This document shows, piece after piece, positions 49,373 to 58,388 of a stretch of DNA of 64,000 nucleotides (position 1 is its first letter; every line of letters begins with the position of its first letter). The notes beneath the pieces are model-generated. The model made no database searches. It saw nothing but the letters and a program-made list of their open reading frames with translations, and was not told where the DNA came from. Source of the DNA: Sphingomonas insulae (GTDB lineage: Bacteria; Pseudomonadota; Alphaproteobacteria; Sphingomonadales; Sphingomonadaceae); assembly GCF_010450875.1 (NCBI RefSeq), contig NZ_CP048419.1:1-64000 (forward strand). Reading direction: 5' to 3'. The translations under genes were made by a program, and so were the position numbers.

Positions 49373-49750
49373 CTACCCTGCGTCGATCGTGCACCAGGCG
49401 ACGCGCCGCTGGTCGAACACCTGTACCGTGGGCGGAGGAAAGTCGGCGCTTGCGAATGCCCCCGCCGGCACGGAGATCATCCCGGGACGCATCTCCACGT
49501 CGTAGAAGACGGTGGAGCCGCAGGTCGGGCAGAAATGATAGACGTTGGTTCGGCCGGAGTCCGTCGCACGCGCGAAGCTATATCGTTCGCCCGCCGTCGT
49601 GACTGCCTCGGCGGAAAAGCTCGCGTTCCATGCAAAGGCACTACCTGTCCGACGCTTGCAGTTCGTGCAGTGGCAAACGGAGACGCGATCCGGCTGGCCG
49701 GAGCAGACCACGCGAAGCTGACCACAATTGCATTCCGCCTGCCATTCCAT
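49373..49750 (-). CDS. GFA-family zinc protein
   Basis: 125 residues from ATG 49750 behind GGAGCGAG. Zinc-binding cysteines: CNCGQL, CHCTNCKRRTGSAF and CPTCGSTVFY, the glutathione-dependent formaldehyde-activating (GFA/CENP-V) fold. Family substrates vary and formaldehyde activity is doubtful for many. Monocistronic. Confidence 0.88.
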   Translation of the reverse strand: MEWQAECNCGQLRVVCSGQPDRVSVCHCTNCKRRTGSAFAWNASFSAEAVTTAGERYSFARATDSGRTNVYHFCPTCGSTVFYDVEMRPGMISVPAGAFASADFPPPTVQVFDQRRVAWCTIDAG

Positions 49751-49806
49751 CGCTCGCTCCTCCGTGCGCCGCATCTATAGGCTGGCAGCGGGCGATTCCA
49801 CCGGCC

Positions 49807-49834
49807 TTCCCGTTTCACCATCGGAAAACGGGAA
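49807..49834. repeat. Palindromic intergenic repeat, copy 8 (short)
   Basis: TTCCCGTTTCACCATC and AAAACGGGAA: one hairpin unit only, between two minus-strand genes. Confidence 0.55.
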
Positions 49835-49840
49835 ACGCCT

Positions 49841-50302
49841 CTACGCCACGGACGCGAGGCTTCGGGCACGCTCCATGTCCTTCGGTCGGCCAAACGCAGC
49901 AAGCATGGCCTGTAGCTCTGCCTTCTCGGGAACGAACACGACCACGTTATCGACCTTGATGGCTTGCCGGGTTGTCGGCTGCACCGGCAGCCATTCTGTG
50001 CCCGACAGTCGGTGAAAGTCGGCCATGAACTCTATCGGCAACGCCGTGCCGGACCACGTTCCGAAGATGCTCGACCGGAACGCTTCGTGTGCCGATCCAC
50101 CCCGAAGCTCGATGCCGATCGTTGGCAGGATGCGTCTTGCGTCGGCAACGCTTAGCAGGACGTCCACGTCTGACACCTGACCTGGATCGGCTCCATGAAG
50201 CGCGACGGCTGCGCTGGCGATGATCCACCAAGGGTCATGCGCCTGGTCCATGATGGTGCCGATCGCGTTCAACGCCACCGAGAGGGCTGGGCTGATTGTC
50301 AT
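49841..50302 (-). CDS. Nucleotidyltransferase-like protein
   Basis: 153 residues from ATG 50302. WWIIASAAVALHGADPGQVSDVDVLLSVADARRIL has the shape of the minimal nucleotidyltransferase fold with D-V-D; a G-S motif before it is degenerate (ASAAVALHG). Similar proteins include MNT antitoxins and aminoglycoside nucleotidyltransferase relatives. No HEPN partner is adjacent. Activity uncertain. Confidence 0.65.
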   Translation of the reverse strand: MTISPALSVALNAIGTIMDQAHDPWWIIASAAVALHGADPGQVSDVDVLLSVADARRILPTIGIELRGGSAHEAFRSSIFGTWSGTALPIEFMADFHRLSGTEWLPVQPTTRQAIKVDNVVVFVPEKAELQAMLAAFGRPKDMERARSLASVA

Positions 50303-50320
50303 CGGTTGCAAATAGCATCC

Positions 50321-50350
50321 GCGTTCCCGCTTGGGATCGAATATCGGGAC
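50321..50350. repeat. Palindromic intergenic repeat, copy 9 (short)
   Basis: GCGTTCCCGCTTGGGATCGA and ATATCGGGAC; a truncated unit. Confidence 0.45.
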
Positions 50351-50366
50351 AGGGCTAGGCCGTCAG

Positions 50367-51155
50367 TTATCTGCGTCCTATGAGCAGTTCGGATGCCTTG
50401 GTGATGGTAAAAACGCCATCCGTTCTGCGGAAGGCGTCTTCAACGATAGCCGCCAGCTTCTCCATGACGTCCGGCTTGTCAGCGATCGGCAGACTACCGA
50501 GATAGCCCAATAGATCGACGGGATCGGTCACGCGAAGCTCGTCGTCGTACCTGACCACATCGACGCTGGCGAACTCCCTCTGCATGAGCGTAAGCCCTTG
50601 CTCCGACGACAGCGGCTCCGGCCGTGGATCAGTCTCGCCTCCGAACGGTGTGCGTGCCAGCGCCGATAGCTCCGACATTGTGCCTGCCGGGTTGAGTACC
50701 ACGGCCACGACACCGCCTTCGCGCGTTACCCTCGCCATTTCCCTCAGCCCGGAAGCCGGGTCGGTCAGGTGATATAGCATGTGGATCGCGATCGTCGTGT
50801 CCACGCTGGCATCGACCAGCGGCAGCGCTACCGCGTCAGCGACGGAAACCTCAACATCGTGCCACCGCTGTAAGGCGGCGATAGAGGCGCGGGCGGCATC
50901 CACCATGCCCTCGGAAATATCAGATAGGCGCAGCTTCAGGTCGGATGGCACACTTTGCGGTGCGTTCGTCCAGAACGATCCCGCACCGCACCCCACGTCG
51001 GCGATGACACCGCCTGCCGGTAGCGGAATGTTGGAGGCCAGCCATTCGAACCAGTCGCCCCGACCGTAGCGGGTATGCAGGATCGATCGCGCCTTCAGCC
51101 TATCGGGGAAGCGATACTGAACATCGCGGAGATAGCTTTGCTCACTGTCCGACAT
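50367..51155 (-). CDS. Class I SAM-dependent methyltransferase
   Basis: 262 residues from ATG 51155. Motif I VIADVGCGAGSFW, motif II-like LRLSDISEGMVDAA, DAVALPLVDASVDTTIAIHMLYHL (motif IV region) and REMARVTREGGVVAVVLN. UbiE/Methyltransf_11 style, substrate unknown. A stretch FGGETDPRPEPLSSEQGLTLMQ suggests a small-molecule methylase. Confidence 0.85.
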   Translation of the reverse strand: MSDSEQSYLRDVQYRFPDRLKARSILHTRYGRGDWFEWLASNIPLPAGGVIADVGCGAGSFWTNAPQSVPSDLKLRLSDISEGMVDAARASIAALQRWHDVEVSVADAVALPLVDASVDTTIAIHMLYHLTDPASGLREMARVTREGGVVAVVLNPAGTMSELSALARTPFGGETDPRPEPLSSEQGLTLMQREFASVDVVRYDDELRVTDPVDLLGYLGSLPIADKPDVMEKLAAIVEDAFRRTDGVFTITKASELLIGRR

Positions 51156-51219
51156 GATGACCTCGGTTAGGAGTTGCGGGCCGGTCATCGCTCGACTGGG
51201 GCGATGCAGCAAGCCTCAC

Positions 51220-51287
51220 CATTCCCGATTGGGAACGGCTACCGAGACGACGACCACCGTCCCAATGGGATGGTTAAATGAGAAAGC
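51220..51287. repeat. Palindromic intergenic repeat, copy 10
   Basis: ATTCCCGATTGGGAACGGC, a degenerate central hairpin, GTCCCAATGGGATGGTTAAATGAGAAAG. Full-length member. Confidence 0.7.
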
Positions 51288-51380
51288 GCATGGCTTGCTT
51301 AACCTGACTTCCGGTTGAAGCTGGAAACCGCCGCCAACATCAGATATCCCGTCCGTTTGGTGTGAACACCGACTAAGCGC

Positions 51381-52748
51381 TTAATCGGACCACGTTGCTT
51401 GCGTAGCCCCCAGCTCCGTTGCTGGACTGTCCCAAGCGATCGTCGTGCCTTGCACGTCGAACGGTGGGCGCAGCCGCCGTCCATCGCCCCAAGGCGTTCT
51501 TTCAGTGATCGGCGACAGATCGGCTTGTTCGGGGCGCAGACCAAGCGTGCCGGTAATGGTCGCGGGATGCCTGGCTAGCAGATCGCCTGTGCGCGCGAGC
51601 GAAAGGCGGGCGGAGCCGATCCCGTTCCCCCGCGCGCCTTTGCACAAAGCGGCAAGCGTGGCGGCCGCCATGAGATAGCCGGTGGCATGATCGAGCGCTT
51701 GCACCGGGAGCGGGGTAGGCTCGGTCCGACTGGACCAGGTCATCCCGGCTTCAGCTATACCACAACTCATTTGAACGAGGCTGTCGAAGCCGCGCCGACC
51801 GGCCCAAGGTCCTGTCCAGCCATAGGCGTCCAAGGTCGCCTCGATCAGGTGAGGGTTCAACCGCTGCCGCGCTTCCGCGCCCAGTCCGAGCCCATCGAGA
51901 GCGCCCGGGCGATAGCCGTGCACGAGCACATCCGCGTCCGCCAACAGGCGTTCCAGCGATGCTTTTCCTTCGGAAGTGTCGAGCTGCAAATGTGCGCAGC
52001 GCTTGCCCAACGTCACGTCCGGAACGACATTCGCCTCCTCCCAATCAGGCGGGTCGATCCTGAGCACAGTCGCGCCGAGTCCAGCCAAAGTGCGTGTGGC
52101 GACCGGGCCGGCGATGACACGGGTGAGGTCAAGCACCCGCAGACCGGCGAGCGGGCGGTCGCGCGTTCCGCCCCAGGACCGGAGGGACCCTGGCCGCCCG
52201 GCGTCCCAAGCGATCAGCGGCTCGGTCGCGACTGCGACACCTTGCGGATGCCGTAGCCATTCGTCGCGGGAACGCATCGCGGCGGCAACGCCGTTGGCGT
52301 CCACTATGGCTGTTTCCAGAGCCTCCGCGTCCCAGTCGGCCACGGCCCTCGCGACCAAGCCGCGGTCGGGTGCAACGCCTAGGACCAACAGCGCGGCACG
52401 ACGATGATGCGCCAGATTGGTGTGCAGCTTGATCCAGCCATCCCGCGTCCGGTAGTCGCCGGCTACTGCATCCCAGATGGGCGGCAATTCCCAGCCGACT
52501 GGATGGATCGAGCGCCCCGACCATAGCGATACCAGCCGCTGGTGAACGCAAACGGGAGGCGGCGACGATGCAAGCCCCACCGCCTCAACCAGTGAGCTGG
52601 CGGCGCTTGCCACGGCCGCCACCGATGCGCTGAGTAGCTCGCTCACCTCGAAGCATGACGGAAGTCGTTCGTCGCCGGTCACCTCGGCAAAAAGATCGAC
52701 ACCTAGGGCTGACTCGATTTCACCTCGCACCGACGTTGCCCTCCGCAC
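51381..52748 (-). CDS. Family III CoA-transferase (CaiB/BaiF-like)
   Basis: 455 residues. LAGLRVLDLTRVIAGPVATRTLAGLGATVLRIDPPDWEE and LGKRCAHLQLDTSEGKASLERLLADADVLVHGYRPGALDGLGLG are the family core; RRGFDSLVQMSCGIAEA holds the catalytic Asp. The first ~180 residues form the extra N-terminal segment seen in some CoA-transferases. It transfers CoA between organic acids; substrate unknown. Confidence 0.88.
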   Translation of the reverse strand: MRRATSVRGEIESALGVDLFAEVTGDERLPSCFEVSELLSASVAAVASAASSLVEAVGLASSPPPVCVHQRLVSLWSGRSIHPVGWELPPIWDAVAGDYRTRDGWIKLHTNLAHHRRAALLVLGVAPDRGLVARAVADWDAEALETAIVDANGVAAAMRSRDEWLRHPQGVAVATEPLIAWDAGRPGSLRSWGGTRDRPLAGLRVLDLTRVIAGPVATRTLAGLGATVLRIDPPDWEEANVVPDVTLGKRCAHLQLDTSEGKASLERLLADADVLVHGYRPGALDGLGLGAEARQRLNPHLIEATLDAYGWTGPWAGRRGFDSLVQMSCGIAEAGMTWSSRTEPTPLPVQALDHATGYLMAAATLAALCKGARGNGIGSARLSLARTGDLLARHPATITGTLGLRPEQADLSPITERTPWGDGRRLRPPFDVQGTTIAWDSPATELGATQATWSD

Positions 52749-52830
52749 TCTCAGCTTCTTGGGATGTGCATAGTAGCTTTATCGACGTCGGTGAATGCAG
52801 ATGCGGCGGCGGCGAATGTGACCTAACCAG

Positions 52831-52897
52831 CATTCTCGGTTGGGAACGATCAGCGGGACGACCGCAGCCATCCCGTTTGGGATAGTGGAACGGGAAA
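52831..52897. repeat. Palindromic intergenic repeat, copy 11
   Basis: Typical full unit: CATTCTCGGTTGGGAACGA, CAGCGGGACG, ACCGCAGCCATCCC, GTTTGGGATAGTGGAACGGG. Structure: a TTCCC/GGGAA mini-hairpin, a GGGACG/CATCCC hairpin, then a tail complementary to the start. Confidence 0.75.
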
Positions 52898-53723
52898 CCT
52901 GATGATGAGGCGTTTGTGTGCGTGCGAACCCCAAAGGTCTTTTAAATTGCAGGGTGCCGTGAGCAGAACTCGCCCAACCCCTTCATCGGTCAATATTCCT
53001 AGTGAAATCAAACGTGGAAAGCGGCGGGATGAAGGGATCAAGCCCGGCGCGGTCGAGGTCTGTGGGAAGCCTTGTCTCTCCGACAGCGTCGCGCAGCCAC
53101 GGCAGCTGGCGATTAATCCTGCGTGTAACTGGCGTGTCTACGATCTCGAACGTCACACGGCGAATGGCCATTTGGGATGGATGGATGCGACCGTTCGGCA
53201 GCGGGCCGATCCAGCGGATCGTCTCGGGTCGCGAGCGGTCGGCGAAACGGACGAGGTCGGGCCAGTTCTGTAGCTGATTGCTGCCGGAGGCGAAGGTCGG
53301 TGGCACCTCGCGAACGCCGCGGATAGCAGTGATCGCCGCGATTTCGGCGCGTCTCACCTTGTAAGTGTCGCCTTTTACAGGCGGGATCAGCGATCGCGCG
53401 ACGCTGCCAGGCCAATCCATGAAGTTACCAGCCCGCATCAGCGCGAACACGGTACCTTGCGGCCCCAGGTCGATGACAATTGCCTCGCCATTCTCTCGCG
53501 TTCTGATCGCTCCTGGGCTCGGGATGGTCTGCGGCCCTGCTTGCCACGTGTGCACCTCGATCACGCCCGAACCGCTCCTGACTCCTTCGGGCGTCGCTAC
53601 CTCGACGGTCAGGCGGTAGCGGTATGTAGGCAGCTGCTCGTATCCAAGTGTGCAACCGGCGAACACGAGCGATGCCAGCAGCGCTAGGCAGGCACCGACC
53701 ACGCGTAAGGTACTGCGGTCCAT
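52891..53723. repeat. Segmental duplication, right copy
   Basis: Matches 45011-45841 from the CGGGAAACCT end of a palindromic repeat to the start of the lipoprotein gene. The breakpoint inside a repeat suggests recombination between repeats. Confidence 0.75.
52983..53723 (-). CDS. Lipoprotein, paralogue 3
   Basis: 246 residues, lipobox FAGC. Same length as paralogue 1 and roughly 85-90% identical by eye, including the full central block from GSGVIEVHTWQAGPQ to RAGNFMDWPGS. Substitutions concentrate in the signal peptide and C-terminal third. Unlike paralogue 1 it stands alone, without the diverged partner. Confidence 0.8.
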   Translation of the reverse strand: MDRSTLRVVGACLALLASLVFAGCTLGYEQLPTYRYRLTVEVATPEGVRSGSGVIEVHTWQAGPQTIPSPGAIRTRENGEAIVIDLGPQGTVFALMRAGNFMDWPGSVARSLIPPVKGDTYKVRRAEIAAITAIRGVREVPPTFASGSNQLQNWPDLVRFADRSRPETIRWIGPLPNGRIHPSQMAIRRVTFEIVDTPVTRRINRQLPWLRDAVGETRLPTDLDRAGLDPFIPPLSTFDFTRNIDR

Positions 53724-53778
53724 CGATACACCCGTCTTGACGTCCAGTCGGTGTGGATGCGGCTACAACTAATCCGGC

Positions 53779-53843
53779 ATTCCCGCTTAGGAACACTCAA
53801 AGGGACGGCCGCAGCTATCCCGTTTGGGATCGAATATCGGGAA
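53779..53843. repeat. Palindromic intergenic repeat, copy 12
   Basis: ATTCCCGCTTAGGAAC, AGGGACGGCCGCAGCTATCC, CGTTTGGGATCGAATATCGG. Its right end resembles copy 9 (GGGATCGAATATCGGGA), a subtype. Confidence 0.7.
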
Positions 53844-53848
53844 GTTTG

Positions 53849-54667
53849 TCACGCTGCCTTGGGGTGACCCTCTAGCCAGTCGATTGCAAACGCCAGCATC
53901 GGTTTCGCGTCCACGAGAAGGGATGGGGCAAGGCCAATCAAACCTTCGCTGCCCGCCCCGCTTGCGACGTAAGCGGTGACAATCTGCTCGATATAGTCGT
54001 CCGGAAGTCCCTCTATGACCGGCTCCGTGGTGTCGAACTCCTCGACAACCCGCCACGTCCTTGCCGCGTCTCCCGCGAACGGCACTTCGTAGCGGCGGAC
54101 CAATTTATCCGGCAGGTTGGCAAGGTGATCGGCATGGTGGGCGAGCGTCATGGTGTCCCAAGGCGCTCCGACCATGAGAACCCGTCCGCCCCGTTCGACC
54201 AGCTTGGCGAGGGGTGATCCCTCACCATAACCATAGTCCTGCGGATGATCGGCGGTGATCCATTCCGCCAGCTTGCCTATCGCGGCCACTGACGCTCCGG
54301 GATTGGCGCTCCGGTGCGCTCCGGGCATCGTCCGAACGAACTCGGCAATGATGCCGTTCATCCTCACCGCTCGCGACGCTTGCCGATCGAACCCCGGCAC
54401 ATGGTCGCGCCATTCGGGCAGGACACGGCCATCGTCATCCATCAGATCATCGTGACGGCTATCCCAGCTTGTATAGACAACCATCGTGCCTTCGGGGCCG
54501 ACAACATCAAGGATGGCGTTCGACAAAGCATCGGGACCGTTGAGCAGCGGCCCAACCTTACTCATTGCAGCATGGACCATCACGGTATCGCCTGCGCGCA
54601 ATCCGATACGGTTCAGGTCATCGGCCAGCGAAGCACGGGTGCGAAATTCGGGTAGCTCATCGTTCAT
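53849..54667 (-). CDS. Aminoglycoside 3-N-acetyltransferase-like protein
   Basis: 272 residues. LADDLNRIGLRAGDTVMVHAAMSKVGPLLNGPDALSNAILDVVGPEGTMVVYTSW matches the Antibiotic_NAT fold, and ERGGRVLMVGAPWDTMTLAHHAD contains the conserved GN- and active-site His region. It resembles the AAC(3) family; chromosomal homologues often act on unknown amines. Resistance is therefore possible, not established. Confidence 0.85.
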   Translation of the reverse strand: MNDELPEFRTRASLADDLNRIGLRAGDTVMVHAAMSKVGPLLNGPDALSNAILDVVGPEGTMVVYTSWDSRHDDLMDDDGRVLPEWRDHVPGFDRQASRAVRMNGIIAEFVRTMPGAHRSANPGASVAAIGKLAEWITADHPQDYGYGEGSPLAKLVERGGRVLMVGAPWDTMTLAHHADHLANLPDKLVRRYEVPFAGDAARTWRVVEEFDTTEPVIEGLPDDYIEQIVTAYVASGAGSEGLIGLAPSLLVDAKPMLAFAIDWLEGHPKAA

Positions 54668-54727
54668 AGGGAGATTGATGCCTCATTCCGGTCGGCCGTC
54701 CAAGCATCGCCATCGGCCAATGACGCC

Positions 54728-54792
54728 TTCCCGATTGGGAACGACCGGAGGGACGGATGCGGCATTCCCAATTGGATGCTGAAACGAGAATG
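54728..54792. repeat. Palindromic intergenic repeat, copy 13
   Basis: TTCCCGATTGGGAACGACCG, GAGGGACGGATGCGGCATTCC, CAATTGGATGCTGAAACGAGA. Full-length, last clear member in the window. Confidence 0.7.
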
Positions 54793-54798
54793 TGCGGC

Positions 54799-55326
54799 TT
54801 AGCGGCTCAAGGCATTGGTGCGGTAGAAGGCAGCCAGCTCCCCGGTCGTCGCGATCTGTATCTTGGGCAGGCTGATGCCACCGATCATGTCGCGGTAGCG
54901 GATGCGGTTGGCCCTGGTGCCGACGACGATGTGCCGGATCATATCCCACTTCACGCTATCGCGACCGCCCTCCAGAGCGCCGCGCCGATCGCGCTCGAAC
55001 CAGCAGCGTCGAATGTACCTATACAGGCTGGTTGTCGTCGGAACGTCGAGGAGAAGGAAGCCGGTCGATCGTTCCAACCGCTGCGGAAGCAGCCGGGAGT
55101 AATTGCCTTCGATCACCCAGCGGTCGCCAGTAATCGCCTTATCGTGAAGCGCCGCAAACTCATCTGGCGGTCGTGGAACCCAGTCGGTGTGCGGAAGATG
55201 GTGTAGCTGATCGAGGTGGACCACCTCCAAGCTCCGCGCTCGGCCTATTGCCTCCGCGAGAGTCGATTTGCCGCTGTTCGACGGTCCCATGATGCAAATG
55301 CGTGTGCCCAGCTCGTCCAGCGTCAT
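54799..55326 (-). CDS. P-loop kinase-like protein (adenylate kinase/topology-modulation type)
   Basis: 175 residues. Walker A ICIMGPSNSGKSTLAEAI near residue 12-20; VVHLDQLHHLPHTDWVPRP then GDRWVIEGNYSRLLPQRLERSTGFLLLDVP and SLYRYIRRCWFE are the pattern of FlaR-like/AAA_18 small kinases. Substrate unknown. Confidence 0.8.
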   Translation of the reverse strand: MTLDELGTRICIMGPSNSGKSTLAEAIGRARSLEVVHLDQLHHLPHTDWVPRPPDEFAALHDKAITGDRWVIEGNYSRLLPQRLERSTGFLLLDVPTTTSLYRYIRRCWFERDRRGALEGGRDSVKWDMIRHIVVGTRANRIRYRDMIGGISLPKIQIATTGELAAFYRTNALSR

Positions 55327-55414
55327 AGCGCAGAATACCTCCTCGCCGCGGGCGATATGGCTGCGGGCGGGTTCTCACAACGGATGGTATTTCGGGATTA
55401 TGGAAGTAGATCGG

Positions 55415-55897
55415 TTAGCCGGTTCCACCTGAGACATCAGGAGCCACTTTGGGGTCCGGGTCCTGCGCCTTGCCGGTCGCGGGTGCCACCTTCTGGCTCG
55501 GCATAGCGGTGAGATAAGCAACGATCGCATCGACGTCCTTCTCGGCCACTGGCGCCTTATACACCTCACGCATCTTGGTGACGGTCGCCTTCCACTGATC
55601 CGCCGATAGCGCAGGCTGGGTCAGCGCCATGCTGGCTGAGTGGCACGAGGTGCAATTGGCATTGATGACGTCGGCGTGCGGACCGTCGGGGTAGGTCGCG
55701 TCGTCGGCCGGCAGGTCGACGCTGGTCGAGGCAAGCGAGAAGCCGCGCGCTGACACGCTGGCGGCCGGTGCCGGCTCAGACATCTCGGAGATCGGAACGG
55801 GCGCCTTGCGGCTGCTCGGCGCGCCGATCGAGACGAGGATGATGCCGGTCAGGCCGATCAGGCCAGCAGCCATCATGCCGGGAGACGGAGTCTTCAT
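55415..55897 (-). CDS. Cytochrome c, membrane-anchored, sulfite dehydrogenase partner
   Basis: 160 residues. N-terminal membrane segment (MMAAGLIGLTGIILVSIG), linker rich in Ala/Pro/Ser, then a single haem motif CTSCH and a likely axial Met in ALTQPALSADQWKATVTKMREVY. Follows the molybdoenzyme gene by 14 bp and is therefore its likely electron acceptor, the SorAB arrangement. Confidence 0.87.
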   Translation of the reverse strand: MKTPSPGMMAAGLIGLTGIILVSIGAPSSRKAPVPISEMSEPAPAASVSARGFSLASTSVDLPADDATYPDGPHADVINANCTSCHSASMALTQPALSADQWKATVTKMREVYKAPVAEKDVDAIVAYLTAMPSQKVAPATGKAQDPDPKVAPDVSGGTG

Positions 55898-55911
55898 GAT
55901 TTGCTCGCTCC

Positions 55912-57147
55912 TCAGGCCGCGATGATGGTGGTGGTTTCAATGTTGCCGCGCATGAACCCGCCGGGATTCCAGATCGGCTTCATCGGCTGAGCGACACCGT
56001 TGGTGTTCCAGCAGCGCACCATGATGGGGTTAGGCCCGCGTCTCAGCGGCACCCGCCCGTCCCAGCGCCGGAAGCTGTACCTGCCCTCGTCCGCTCCGAG
56101 CGTCGTCCTGTACCAGGTGCGGCCACCGTCCGACGACACATCGACCTTGGCGACGCCGCAATCGCCGCCCATTGCGATGCCGCCGACCGGGATCGACGCT
56201 TCATAGGCGATCGCCTGACCATCGGGCAGGCTGGTCATCCAGCTACGCGGGATCATGCGATTGATCGGTACGGTCGGGAAGTCCTTGGCACCGGGCGCGA
56301 CATTCGCGCCGGGTGTCGCGGGGATCTTGTAGGCCTTGGCCATCCAATACTGGTCGTCAGGGCCGGGCAGTACCTCGATCGCGTTCAGCATCTTGACCCA
56401 ATAGGTCGAGTACCAGCCCGGCACGATCAGCCGGCAGGGAAAGCCGTTGAGGAGCGGCAGTTGCTCGCCGTTCATGCCGAAGGCGATCATGACCTCGCCG
56501 TCGCGGGCATGGTCGATGTCGAGTGCCTTCTCGAAGTCAGGAGCGCCCGCCACGACCGGCTGATCGAGAGCGCCGAAGCGCACCTGCACCGCGCCTGCCT
56601 TGACCCCGGCGAGGTCGAGCACGTCGCGCAGGCGAACGCCGAGCCACTTGGCGTTGCCCATCGCGCCATTGCCCCATTGCGCGCCGGCGACGCGCGGCTG
56701 GAACAGCCCGCGGCTGTTGCCCGAGCACTGGTTCACCGCCGCCATCTCGACCCGTGGAAGGCGCAGCAGCTGAGCGAGGCTGATCGACAGCGGCCGATTG
56801 ACGTGGCCGAAGACGTTGAGGCGGAAACTTTCGACGTCGATCGAGGTCGGTATGTCGGCCCAGTGCCAGCGGACGAAGAACTGGTCGTTGGGCGTGAACA
56901 CCGACTTGTCGAAGACCTCCATCGGCGTCTCCAGCAAGGGTGGATGGACGCGCTGGAGGATCATGCTGCCCTTGCCGGGAAAGGCGCTGGTCATCGGCCG
57001 CTCGGCATTGCCGCCGGGCAGCTTCAGGTCGACGAGCTGCTGCGCCAGTGCCGGCGCGGCGGCAAGGCCGGCGGTGCCGAGCGCGGCATGGCTGAGGAAG
57101 CGGCGACGGCTGGTCTCACTCGCCAGCCCGGCGTCGAAATTGTCCAT
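55912..57147 (-). CDS. Exported sulfite dehydrogenase, molybdopterin subunit (SorA/SoxC-like)
   Basis: 411 residues from ATG 57147 behind AGGAGAG. Tat signal SRRRFLSHAALGTAGLAAAPALA. Molybdopterin domain with cofactor Cys141 in NQCSGNSRG, GNGAMGNAKWLGVRLRDVLDLAG, GFPCRLIVPGWYSTYWVK, then the dimerisation domain (VDVSSDGGRTWYRT). Oxidises sulfite in the periplasm and passes electrons to the cytochrome c encoded next. The open frame runs further upstream, but the Tat signal and ribosome site fix this start. Confidence 0.9.
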   Translation of the reverse strand: MDNFDAGLASETSRRRFLSHAALGTAGLAAAPALAQQLVDLKLPGGNAERPMTSAFPGKGSMILQRVHPPLLETPMEVFDKSVFTPNDQFFVRWHWADIPTSIDVESFRLNVFGHVNRPLSISLAQLLRLPRVEMAAVNQCSGNSRGLFQPRVAGAQWGNGAMGNAKWLGVRLRDVLDLAGVKAGAVQVRFGALDQPVVAGAPDFEKALDIDHARDGEVMIAFGMNGEQLPLLNGFPCRLIVPGWYSTYWVKMLNAIEVLPGPDDQYWMAKAYKIPATPGANVAPGAKDFPTVPINRMIPRSWMTSLPDGQAIAYEASIPVGGIAMGGDCGVAKVDVSSDGGRTWYRTTLGADEGRYSFRRWDGRVPLRRGPNPIMVRCWNTNGVAQPMKPIWNPGGFMRGNIETTTIIAA

Positions 57148-57236
57148 GACAAGGCTCTCCTGTGGCCAGTCACGCTGGCGGATCGAAGGGGCATTCTGCA
57201 AGTGATCGGACCGACTGATCCGATCATCATGGCGGA

Positions 57237-58388
57237 TCAGTTCGGGGTGGCGATGCAGGGCGAGACGAACAGGTTGCCCCGCCATGCACCGGCTAGCGTC
57301 TTGGCACCGACCAGCAGCCACATCGCCGCGAGCGCAACCGTCAGCACCGTGCCGACGATACCGAAAAACATAAGGTTCAGCGTCGTGCCGAGGCGGAAGG
57401 TGGCGACGGTGTAGACGCCGAGCGGGAAGGTGTAGCCCCACCAGCCGAGGTTGAACGGCACGCCCGCGCGCCAGTAGCGGATGGTGATAAGCGTCGCGAG
57501 CGCCAGCCACCACAGGCCGAAACCCCAAAGGCAGAGCCCGGCGACAACGCCGATCCCCTGCGCGACGGTGCCGACGCCGGCTAGCCCGTGCGCGGTGAGG
57601 ATCGCCGGCGCATCCGCGCCGAGCACCAGCATGCCCAGAGCACCCGTGCCGATCGGCCCCAGCGCCAGCCAGGAAGATGCCGCCATGCTTTCATGCGGCA
57701 ACTTGTGGAGTGCCATGCGCAGGATGAGGATGGCGAGGATGCCAAACGCGACCGGCACCGAATAGGCCCACAGCACATAGGAGGTCGCGAGCGTCACTAT
57801 CTGCGCGTGGGGATCGGTTAGATGCGGCGCGAGCAGCCCGCCGCTGGCGCCCGCCACTTCGGCAGCGACGACCGGCAGCAGCCATACGGCGGTCATGCCG
57901 TCCAGGCTGTGCTCGTGGCGGGTAAACATCAGGTAGGGGATCAGCACGCCGCAGGCGAGCGACATGGCGACGTCGATCCACCACAGGATATGCGCGACCG
58001 GCACGATGCCATTTCCGAACCGCGCGATGCCGAAGGCGAGACAGCCGTTGATGATCGTCGCCAGCCCCATCGGAATGGTCCCGATGAACATCGACACGGT
58101 GTTGTGCCCGAAGATGCGCCGCGCCTCGTGCCCGAACATCACCCAGCGCGCGCCATAGAGGCCGGCGAACAGCGCGAAGAGCGCGATATTGAAGAACCAC
58201 AACACCTCGCCGACAGGTTTAAGCGAAGGCCCGATGCCGGGCACCTGCGGCAGCGCGAGGGCAAGGATGCCCGTGCCCATCGTCGCGGCGAACCAGTTGG
58301 GCGTGAACTGGCGGATCATCTCGCGGGGGTGATCGAGCCGGCTGAGCGGCTTGAGGCCGCTGAGAACGGAGTGCGTGTCGGCAGTCAT
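57237..58388 (-). CDS. TDT/TehA-family transporter
   Basis: 383 residues with about ten membrane helices (for example TMGTGILALALPQV, LWFFNIALFALFAGLYGA, GFGLWWLALATLITIRYW). The family includes SLAC1 anion channels, TehA and the sulfite exporter Ssu1. Its position between a LysR regulator (4-base overlap) and a sulfite dehydrogenase makes sulfite or a related anion the likely substrate. Confidence 0.85.
   Translation of the reverse strand: MTADTHSVLSGLKPLSRLDHPREMIRQFTPNWFAATMGTGILALALPQVPGIGPSLKPVGEVLWFFNIALFALFAGLYGARWVMFGHEARRIFGHNTVSMFIGTIPMGLATIINGCLAFGIARFGNGIVPVAHILWWIDVAMSLACGVLIPYLMFTRHEHSLDGMTAVWLLPVVAAEVAGASGGLLAPHLTDPHAQIVTLATSYVLWAYSVPVAFGILAILILRMALHKLPHESMAASSWLALGPIGTGALGMLVLGADAPAILTAHGLAGVGTVAQGIGVVAGLCLWGFGLWWLALATLITIRYWRAGVPFNLGWWGYTFPLGVYTVATFRLGTTLNLMFFGIVGTVLTVALAAMWLLVGAKTLAGAWRGNLFVSPCIATPN

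Noticed and set aside
57148..57528. Longer start for the exported sulfite dehydrogenase
   Set aside because: The Tat signal at 57147 with AGGAGAG before it fixes the start; the upstream extension overlaps the transporter gene in another frame.
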